From: Brugia malayi
Taxonomy: Eukaryota > Nematoda > Chromadorea > Rhabditida > Onchocercidae
Reading direction: 5' to 3'
DNA: 64,000 nucleotides
Assembly (NCBI RefSeq): GCF_000002995.4
Contig: NW_025062475.1
Location: 11,164,187 to 11,228,186 of the forward strand
In this document: positions 54,809 through 64,000 of the stretch, one piece after another
Position numbering within the stretch: position 1 is the first letter of the stretch
How the letters are laid out: the number at the start of each line of letters is the position of its first letter
Program-made: the position numbers and the translations under genes
Notes under the pieces: model-generated
Databases searched by the model: none
What the model saw: the letters and a program-made list of their open reading frames with translations, nothing else
Told to the model about the DNA's origin: nothing

Positions 54809-57206
54809 CTTGTATGATCCGGTTGATCACAGCCCGAGGTGCAAGATTTTCCTATTTTCAAATTGAATAAAAATTATCTAAGCTAAAATACATGCTTTGT
54901 TTTACTGTATTTTATGTTTTAATCTGTTTTATAATGATCAATTGAACTTTTCCATTTGCTTTAATTTGAATTTCATACAGCGAAATAATATTTCACAAAT
55001 TTGGTTGAGCTTAAAAATCAAAACATTCCTCCAATGCATTCTTTCATTGTTAGTTCAAAAAAATAAAAATAATAAAACAAAGCTTATTTAGTATTATTTG
55101 TTTTATGCTCCTCTCATTGTAAATTTTTCAAATATTAATTCAAAATAAGGTTTGATTGTATTTAGGAGAGAATGCTACTAGCATATTTAGCCCTAATGTA
55201 ATCAGTGCTAAAACTTGTGTTTTTTTTTTCTTTTTTCTTTTAAGATAAAATCAATTTAAGATTTAACTAAGTCTTGATATGAGTTAAAATTGATCGTTTT
55301 GCTCATATTTAATGAAATTTTGATCATTCGAATTATTAACAAATTTGCTAGAAGATTATGCTTATCATAAATACATGCATGCAATTGGAAATTACTCTAT
55401 TAGTATATTAATTTTAACTAAAAGGTAAAATTCATAATTTCAACAGTAAGTTACTTGCAGTTGCTACTAATTTACTTATCTACTAATTTGTAGATAATTT
55501 GGGTAGCATATCATTTGAAGAAAAGAAAGTAGGCAGGTGAAAAAGGGCATGAAAAAGAATGAGTCATTTTTTAATTGCATATTCTTCCATCAAATGTAAT
55601 TAATTTAATCTTTCCATCATTAATGCAACAATTAAAATATCATTTGCATCAAAATAATAACGTTAAATTCATGAAAGAACCTGAAAATAACAAGACGATA
55701 CTTTTATGAAGTAATTTGTTTTTCTATTCACATATATCATTAAGGATAATTATGTGATTTAAAAGTTCCTATGTCATCTGAAAATTTCAGATTTTAATTT
55801 CAATTCTAATTTTACAAAAGTAGGTAACAACAGAAAGATCAATTGGAAAAATGAACGAAATCCGAGTTTTCTTTTTTCAAGAATAATCTATTTCGTCCAT
55901 TATTCCTTCAATTCATTTATTGTAAAAAGACAGAAAAGAAGTATACATTTTACTCATATAATTTGATTAGATTATTTATATTTATAGAAACAAGCATGAA
56001 TATCAAAGCTTTTAGATCATTTTTATGGATCTTATAGATCAGGTAGGTAACATTATAAAAGAGATGAAATGATTAAAAAGTTTAAAAAAGTCTAAGCTAT
56101 TTCTTCTTTTATTTTCAAACCTTAATAAACGTACAATCGAACAGTCAATGTATTTAAGTTAGAACTTCTAAAAGAAAAAAAAATGTCATTTTAAATTATA
56201 AAATATTAGGAAGAGTTAAATCCTTTCATGAATTAAACCAAACATAATATGAGAACATCCACTTATTCTTACTTTCTTGTTTTTGTTAAAATAAAAATTC
56301 TTTTTTTTTTTTTTTTTTAGCTAAAAATCTGTAGCTACATACGAATTTGACAAAATCTGATTATAAAAATGAGAAAATTAAAGAAATTTTGACGAAAAAA
56401 AAATAGGTAAATAAATTTCGAATTTTGTAATTTTTTCAAATAATGATTCAAACGGAGACTTCAACTTCATTAAAAGTCAAACAATTGTTTCCTGAAACAG
56501 GCTCCTTTGATTGAATAACTTCCACTTTTAATGTTATAATGACATAAAAGGAAGGAGAGCAAGAATTTAGACATTTCCGAAACCTCTAGTTCACGAATAC
56601 TGTTCAAAGTATCCAGTTATTTGCAAAGCGAAAATCCACAGCATCAAGTGATAGAGAGTAACGAGAAAAAAATTAAGATTTTTGGTGAAAAAAAAGAAAA
56701 GAATAAATCCTCAAAGAATTTGGAAAGACACAGACTTTGCTCTCATTAAAAGTCAAACAATTCCATCCTAAAAGAGGCTTCTTTGGTTGATTAATTACTA
56801 AAACTAAGCAATAGTTTGAATTGAAAGATCCTCACTAGTTCTCACAAATTTTAGAAGAGAATTTTGAAAATAGGATTATATTTATTCTCATAGTTTTTGA
56901 TTCTTCGGAATTTTTCGTTGAGTAATATGAATGAAACCAATTTTGTGAAAGTTTATTACTATCTTTCTTCAGGTTGTGTTCTGACCATTTTCATTCATGA
57001 AACCATTTTAATTATCAACAAATTTGTTTCAACACAACAGGCACGAAATACTGAAGTAAAGATAATTCGATATGTCTTTTTCAACTCAATTTATCTTCGG
57101 GTAGTTAAAATAAACTTCATCGGAATGACATATGCTGAGGTAAGAAACAATTTTAAAAATTTTTAAATTTTACAATAAAATTTAACAAATTCCAATCAAA
57201 AAATGA
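54809..57206. other. AT-rich intergenic region before TRMT6 3' end
   Basis: Short AT-rich ORFs only, including one of 89 codons at 56897-57166 with hydrophobic, low-complexity content. No splice-consistent gene or RNA gene recognised. Confidence 0.5.
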
Positions 57207-60153
57207 TCATCTCTGTTCCACTTTAATTGCAGAAAGAATAACACCACCGGTGATAAATTGTTGCATAATCGGATGAGAACGATCTTGTATGATTTGATGA
57301 CTACGATAAAAAGCATCCACAACGTGTACTTGTACCGCATGCTTTGCTTTCAACCAGTGATATGCGGAATATAGTGGCTGAAGGAGAAAAAATACTTGAA
57401 TTAATAAATTTCAAATCCAGAAACAACATTAAGAACTTTGGCGAAGTTTTCAAACTAATAAACAAGTTAGCTGATGAACACTTGCATGCATGTAATACAT
57501 CAAGCGCATCAAGGATGAACAATAACTGGCATGTCAAGAAATGAAAATTTAATTGTATGAAATAAACGAAGGGAGCATTAATGAACATGGATAAAACGAA
57601 GAAAACAGCGATATGCAAGTAATTTACATAATGTTGTCGATAAGAAATAAAGTTACTATAACATCTGTAAACGAATGACTCCCTCAGTTTTTCAGCTGTT
57701 ATTGAGCGTATTTGGCAAAAAATTATTTACCTCAGCGATTGGACAATAAATAACAATTGTTGATGATAAACGCAAAAATGACCATGTTTTTTCCAGAATT
57801 TCCACCGGATTGATATTTTTACTAGCAATAAATAATATTTCAATTTCACCATTTTGCATTAAATGCCAAGCATGTCTTTGCAAGCGCTGTCTTTCAGCTC
57901 TTCTTTCTAGCGAGCTATCAGTAACTGCTGATTCATCCTGAAAAAAATTAAATTTCAAATCTCATATCAAGTAATCTCGAGATAAAAACTTGCCTTCTCG
58001 CCATCATCATTATATGCAGTATCCTCATCGTTTTTCTTCTGGTATTTTTCTGTTTCTTCATCCTTCTTAAACAAACTTTCTTCTCCATCCACTCCAATTA
58101 CTGCTTCCTGATTTTTATCGCAGGCTGCCACTGTGACAAATTCTTTTGCATCAAAATTCATAGGTTCTTCAGTTTCCTCCATAGATTTTTCCAACAAACT
58201 GGATATGCACAATGGCAAAAATACGGAACTAATCTGAAAAGTAACTGAAATATCTTGAATCCCGAAAAACTAACCAGTAAACCCGTTCGCAAAACCTTAA
58301 TTTCCAACAAAGAATTCCGAAACTTACAAATCACAAAAGTAAACCTCTTTATCAAAATCCATACTATCAACACACGGAATCGCTTGTGCTATATTTCCAC
58401 GATGTAGATGGATACAAGCACCTGACCCACCCAAACGTGTTAACACGGCTGACGTTAGCAAACCCAAACATTGTTCAAAGACAACACAACGTGAACCGTA
58501 GTGTATGCCACTAAGAGCCAACAGATGAGATAACAAATCGATTCTGAAAATGAAATATAACTCATATCAATCACTTATGAAGAACACCACCTGCATCCAA
58601 TGACAAGTAATGTATGATAATACCACTGCCATGTTTTGATACAGAGTAATCTTTTTCCAATAAAAACGGCGTTATCAACTGTGCACCCTGAGCTTATTCA
58701 TTATAAATTCTCAGTTAATTATGGCCTAAGTAAAACAAAACCATACCTTAGATGTGCGACTCTTTCAGGATCTTTCTTATAGTAAGATTCAGCGATTAAG
58801 CGTAGAGTCGGCTTTAAAAGATAAACGTGATCTGAATGCTTCTTTGCTTTCTTATTGATATATTTGTTTTGTGAATACACCGTGCGTTCGGAAAATGATG
58901 CACTACCATCGACCAATTTTGCTATCTATAAATTCTTTTCTGTAAAATCTAACAGTATCGGAAAGAAGATTAAAATGGAGGAGTATAAATATTAAAGTTA
59001 GACATACTGTATGAATACTATTTTAAATTTGAAACATTCAGCCAAAATAAGCATAAGATAACAAGTGGTGACTATTCACCTCTCTATACCTGTTATAAAC
59101 TTCTTAATTTAAAATCCGAAAAAGCTCAGATCTAGATTTTAAAAAACATCCACATTTAACGTACAAAATATGTAAAAAAGTCAATTTAGGTTTAAAATAT
59201 TCTTTATCTGCCCATTTTTCCAAAAAATAAGTTGTTAAAGTTTCGTATAATTTATGCTAATAAATGAATAATTTGAATAAATATTCAATATGCCTGCCAG
59301 TGGTTGCCATCCAAGCTTCTGTTTTTTGAGCAAATATTCAATAATGCACTAACATTACCAACTGCTCCGCTGGTACGCCTGTATCTTTCATTTTGATTAT
59401 TTCATCCTGCGTCACTTTCTGCCTTGTTTGTGCTGCATTATCGCTACTTGCTTCTTCTGCTGATGATCGTCTATTATTCGTTGTGCTACTGATACCATTT
59501 AATTTGGATGATGAACTTGTGCCAACTGTATCTGAAAATATTACAGGACCTAAATACACATTAGCAAATTTTGTAATGAATGGGAGGTTTATAGAGAAGG
59601 AAACGAAAAAGGCTGCAGTAAATTAAACAATAATAGCAATCCGAAAAATAATCCATAAAATATCTGCGAAATTATTTTTTTTTTAAGCATTACTAGCCAA
59701 GTGAGCAATAAAATTGTTCTCAAATCTAATATATGGAATGTCATGTAGGATATACCAAAATCGAATGTAGCAGCAATATCCGTAACACTTTCTGGTGTAA
59801 CACGTGTCAATTTTCCCGCAGAAACCTAAACAGTATGAATTAAAGTATATTAATCAAACGGATATACTATAGTGCACAAACCAGTTCGAGTATGTGAATT
59901 TAAAATACCATAACTAATATCACCAATGAAAATTTAGTACTAAAAAAAAATTTAGTACTAATAACTACCCATGAAGTCGGGCAGCACTATTCACGAAAAT
60001 TACCTCAAACAGTCCGAACGGTTGATCAATTGCGCCATCAATTTCAAATCGTAATTTTTCGATCAAAATTTTAGTTTTTCGCGATATTTTACACACGCGT
60101 AAATGTTCACCTCCCATTTTCTGGATAACAACGTGATTCCCAACTCGTATCAT
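57207..60153 (-). CDS. TRMT6: tRNA m1A58 methyltransferase non-catalytic subunit TRMT6
   Basis: Minus-strand exons 60153-60004, 59825-59756, 59531-59359, 58925-58747, 58543-58345, 58233-57994, 57937-57731 and 57377-57207 join to 462 residues (human 497). The N-terminus IRVGNHVVIQKMGGEHLRVC, TQDEIIKMKDTGVPAEQL, SASFSERTVYSQNKYINKK, the Rossmann-like CVVFEQCLGLLTSAVLTRLGG, the acidic/Lys linker and IQDRSHPIMQQF match TRMT6/Gcd10 along their length. TRMT6 pairs with the catalytic TRMT61A to methylate A58 of tRNAs, including initiator tRNA; it keeps the fold but not S-adenosylmethionine binding. Exon 6 ends AAG and the intron begins GCAAGT, so this is a GC-AG intron; the nearby GT gives an immediate stop. 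ACTATTTCAG 16 bases before the ATG is a candidate spliced-leader acceptor. Confidence 0.94.
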
Positions 60154-62456
60154 TACGACTAGTAAGGTACTGAAATAGTATTAATGATAAACAGCGGACA
60201 TATCTACCTAGTTGATACACATCGAAAGCTTCTTCATGTATTTCCCAATATACTTTTCTTTCCAGTTACCTTACTTAAAGTAAGACTACATTTCAAAAGC
60301 AGACAAATTCAACCAAAAGGGATGAGTTTTCTCCAGCACTTCAACGAAAGAAGATTGAAATTGAATTATGTCTAAAATATTAACTCAACCCATTCCTGAT
60401 AAAGTGCACAACTCCTAACCTCACATCTCTTAGAAATGTTTTGAATTTAACACCAAATCGAAATGAAATAGAAGCGCTGTCTCACATTGCCTGGACCCAC
60501 AATGCAACCATTGTAGCAAGGGGAGAAGCAAACCACACCGCGACACGATACGCTTCCTCGGCGTTTGGAAATTTCCACGGAATGACAACCTACGAAAATT
60601 ATTGGAGACCGTTGAATCACCACAATAACCCCACTCCCACCTTACCATATCAATAGCCACAACCCGCAGAAACCGAACCAAGCCATGCACTATCCCCAAT
60701 GAACCCAAACGGAAATAATTTAAATCTATAAAAGAACTGGAGTGCTTCCATCACCTCTTCATTCATATTCAGGACGGTATACCTCTACATACCAAGCATA
60801 TTCTACTGACCGTTGACTCGTAAAAGTAAAACCCAGCATTTAAAGCCGTACTTGTGAAACTACTCATTTATGAACAATTCCTTATCCGTACAATTGATCC
60901 TAATTTTACCTTCAAGAGGATGAATTCAAACTATCCTTCTCCTCCTACCTTCTTTCTTTTATGTTTTGCAAATACGCCATGTTTTAACTTTTCAAGCAAG
61001 AAATAATAGAGAAAAACAAACAACGGAAAAGAAATAACCTACGAAATGTGTGCTTCCATGAAATGTGAATAATTAATGGCAAACAGCCGTTACATTGTGA
61101 ATTCTTTTTTACATTTCCTTAGAAGAGAAAAAGCAACGATTTCGTAGTGGGAATAATAATAACAGCAGGAAATCATAGAAAGTACGATGTGATGCTGACA
61201 GTAATGGTTAATGTAACAGCAGTTATATGAATGAATTGATTTGGGACAGGGCAACTTATACACATTGAGTTTTTCAATCAGAAAATAAATGAAACAAGGA
61301 AAACACTGAGACCACTGACATGAGTGTAGAAAAAATATAAATATGCTAGCACTGAAGGAAAAACCACCCCGTGAAATAGCTAAATTAATTCAATTTTAAA
61401 AATAACAAAAATATGCCAACTCCGCAATAACTCATTATTCTTTAATCCCTAGAAATCCAAAAAAACTTGCACTGTTTTACGATTTTAACTTTTCCCAACT
61501 ATTTCACAGTAGCGCAGCAGCAAATAATGAGCGTCCTCTCAGAGACATACATATCCATGAAACAAACGAATTTACAATACACAATACTTCAGGCTTGTTT
61601 TCTTTTACTAATGAAGAAAATTACATACACGTATTTGAGCGTACATGAAACCCCTTCTGTATTTTTCTGGGAAACAAAAAATAAACAAAAATTGGAGCCG
61701 ACGATTAAAATCAAATCAACACCTAATCCAGCATCAAAATTTGATTAAACTACTATCCAGTTATTCCAACATTGCACGCTTACGCACTTCAACGTTTTAA
61801 CAGAGCATAAAATCGTCAGCAAAAAGTGACACAAGTTTCACAGAGATTTTTCCAACAACTCACATCAAATTATGACACTATTTTTACAGACATAAGCATC
61901 GCAAAGATGTACATAACTTTTTATTTGTACAAAGAAACAAATTTTTTTTTTGGAAATACAAGCAGCTATTCCTCGCAGCAAGCTGTCAAAAAAACGGCCT
62001 TAAACTTTACTAACTTTCCAGTCCCTTTTAATTTTCACCTTACAAACGTCATGACAGCCATATACCTATACAGCTAAATCATTTTATAATCTAACCCGCA
62101 ATAACGTTCAATCTTATACAGTGCCAAATAATCATCTCCCCATTCTCACAAAACACATTTTGTATCCTATAAGTTCATAGAATATCTCGAGAAACGCAAA
62201 GGTTGCCAGGACATTGGATTGACAAATATAAGAATTTGGGAAAACTTCCTGTCCGACCTAATTCTGGAGAACTAATCATTTAATTTCCTAGAACACTTAC
62301 GGGAAGACAAAAAAACTTATAATCTCAAAAATTAAATTTATCAGAACTGGACAACAGAACCCACCTGCAATCTAATACCCCACTCAAACTTGAGGAAAAA
62401 GAGGTAAATGCAGGTAGTCAATGAATCTAATACTCATCAATACGAAAGCATGAAAA
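60154..62456. other. Intergenic region between TRMT6 and an unrecognised gene
   Basis: Mostly unannotated. A GC-richer part at about 60430-60710 is open on both strands but has no recognisable family or convincing splice sites. The rest is AT-rich with short ORFs. Confidence 0.45.
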
Positions 62457-63911
62457 TCAATTAATGACATAATTGACCATTCCATGACATGCAGCAATAT
62501 CACGATGGTTATTCGTAACTTTGTTGCTTAAAGTATTTTCTCCAGCCTCCGTTGGTTCTGGGTACATTTTTTCCGCAACTGCAGGTGTCGTTGCGGCGGC
62601 AGCTGCTGAATTTCCTCCGTTTCGGTTAACAGCATTCCCCTCAGCAGGTTTTTCGGCAGCTAACATTGCATTTAAAGGCGATGAAGCACTACCAACACGG
62701 CATTTAGCCTGGTGTGATTGCAACTCAATTCCGACCTGCGGAGAACTGAAGGTTTCACGCTCGCGATTGCCACCATTTGTTTTGTTTATTGTACTGCCGC
62801 CACCTGTAAGATCTCTTTTTCTCGTCAGAAACGCTGCAAAATGATTTCATAAAAATGGCTTAATACTAACAAAAGAAGTCATTGCCTTTGTTCACATATG
62901 TATTGTAAGTGGTAACACTTCCAAACACTTGGAAGTGTTACTAAGAGTAAAGATATGTTGCGGATCAACTTAAAACAAGTACAAATTACGTTGCTTGCAA
63001 CTAAGTCAACATGCATTTAATATGTCGTCTGTTACTGAGGTGCTATGCCTTCTATACCAACATACACCTGGATGAAGACGAACCAAAAACTTTCAGGTTA
63101 CCAGTACAGTACAGATCAACATCTATTTTCAACCAAAGATGCTTCAACAATCACAAATTAATAAATTTCCTAACTGAATTGCAACTGCTATTTTTGAATT
63201 AACTTCAAGAACAAAACTGCCCGACGTCTTAAAAATATCAAATAACCAACGTCTTGCATCAACCTGAGTTCCATTCAGAGATGGTCGAGCGCTCACTACC
63301 GCAACAGGTGTTTGGATTTTTGGCTCAGTCACTCCGAAATAATTCCGCGCTGACTGATTCTGTACTGCCGGTGACATAGCATGCGGTGTTGGTGGTGACA
63401 TGCTTTCGCTGCCCGGTGAGGAAACATCTGTTACTGGCACATAATAAGCTGCAAAACAAAAATAAACCAATACAACATTCAAATCAAAAATTTGGGTTGA
63501 AATATGCACGAAAATGAAATGCAACCCTACCATTCCAGAGTTTGATAATAAAACTACTTGACAATACTAAAGCCACGTAAATAAATCAGCAGATGTAAAC
63601 CAACGTATTGTTCTTTTACTAATCACAGCCCAAAAACTTTCATGCACGTGAAACCCGAAAAAATCCATTTCAAGGAAAAAGAACTTACAAGTAGTCGTAA
63701 CCACATTAGTGAATGGTACATAACGATGAGTGTCACCAACTACAGGTACATATTGTGGGACAGTATATGCTCTGGTAACCGTTGGCATGACCGCCGCATT
63801 ACTTAACGCTGTTTTTGTATTCGATAACCCGCTTCCCAATAAAAGATCTCGAAGCGTCTTTGTTTCCGGTGGACAGGATTGTAAAAGCGAATGAGCAATC
63901 ATCGGGGAGGG
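62457..63911 (-). CDS. Unrecognised Ser/Pro/Ala-rich protein, 3' part (5' end beyond window)
   Basis: Minus-strand exons: 63911-63689 (preceded by TTTTACAG, so internal), one starting about 63452 (acceptor TTTTGCAG) that ends uncertainly, and a last exon in the 62840-62457 range ending in TGA. The first encodes PSPMIAHSLLQSCPPETK and continues to YVPVVGDTHRYVPFTNVVTTT. The second has YYVPVTDVSSPGSESMSPP and further Ser/Thr-Pro pairs. The last has an Ala run (SAAAAATTPAVAEK). The join between exons two and three is not resolved: the donor at ACTCAG/GTTGAT fits an acceptor TCTCCGCAG/GTCGGA in phase, but another acceptor (TTTTGCAG near 62835) would need a different phase. The composition suggests an intrinsically disordered region, perhaps of a nuclear regulator; I do not recognise the family. 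The window edge hides the 5' part. Confidence 0.6.
62912..62941. repeat. Perfect 13-bp inverted repeat (hairpin) in an intron
   Basis: GTAACACTTCCAA, a 4-base ACAC loop and the exact reverse complement TTGGAAGTGTTAC. It lies in the presumed intron upstream of the last exon of the unrecognised minus-strand gene. Confidence 0.95.
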
Positions 63912-64000
63912 CTGTAAAATACTGTCAAAGTCAGTAATTTAATTACTGAGGAAACTGTATAGTTCAAAGTAAAAAATTTCTGTTTAACCATATATCAAAA

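Noticed and set aside
54591..54830. 79-codon minus-strand ORF
   Set aside because: It is largely antisense to the tRNA-Thr gene.
56897..57166. 89-codon plus-strand ORF resembling a membrane protein
   Set aside because: Hydrophobic AT-rich sequence without a partner exon or recognisable family, just beyond the TRMT6 stop codon.
60430..60708. Overlapping ORFs on both strands in a GC-richer patch
   Set aside because: Neither reading shows a family motif or splice-consistent partner; left as unexplained intergenic sequence.

Overview
The window is nuclear DNA of a nematode, most likely a filarial (clade III) species. The evidence is the high AT content, genes broken into short exons by mostly short introns ending in TTTNAG, TTTNAG sites just upstream of many start codons (candidate spliced-leader acceptors), and nematode-type genes such as a catalytically dead M1 peptidase homologue and a GABA-receptor-like channel. 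I found no bacterial or Wolbachia insertion, CRISPR array or intact transposon. I assembled the gene models by hand from splice sites, reading-frame phase and remembered family alignments; all ten named models close in frame to a whole number of codons.

Layout. 1-4.1 kb is AT-rich intergenic DNA with a 30-bp minisatellite of about 30 copies and a 34-bp tandem repeat. On the + strand follow a Cys-loop GABA/RDL-like channel (4.1-10.4 kb), RPA-interacting protein RPAIN (12.0-13.3 kb) and a type II membrane M1-family non-peptidase homologue (15.9-24.0 kb). On the - strand lie rab-33 (25.7-28.0 kb) and, upstream of it, the Rubicon/PLEKHM relative DEF8 (29.3-31.9 kb). Divergent from DEF8, on the + strand, are SRRT/ARS2 (33.6-39.6 kb) and spt-4 (40.8-41.6 kb). 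On the - strand is NAA25, the NatB auxiliary subunit (42.2-49.5 kb), divergent from glycerate kinase GLYCTK (+, 50.4-53.0 kb). Two tRNA genes (Pro-AGG, Thr-TGT) sit in the following AT-rich stretch. TRMT6 (-, 57.2-60.2 kb) and the 3' part of an unrecognised Ser/Pro/Ala-rich gene (-, 62.5 kb to beyond the edge) close the window.

The genes are mainly housekeeping: membrane traffic and autophagy (rab-33, DEF8), nuclear RNA and transcription elongation (SRRT, spt-4), protein N-acetylation (NAA25), tRNA m1A58 methylation (TRMT6), replication protein transport (RPAIN) and glycerate metabolism (GLYCTK). The most notable points are the M1 homologue with HExxQ in place of HExxH; an in-frame TGA in GLYCTK that is avoided only by a weak acceptor overlapping that codon; two introns whose phase requires a GC-AG splice (TRMT6, DEF8); a GABA-receptor pore with Gln at the -2' position; and possible operons rab-33/DEF8 and SRRT/spt-4.
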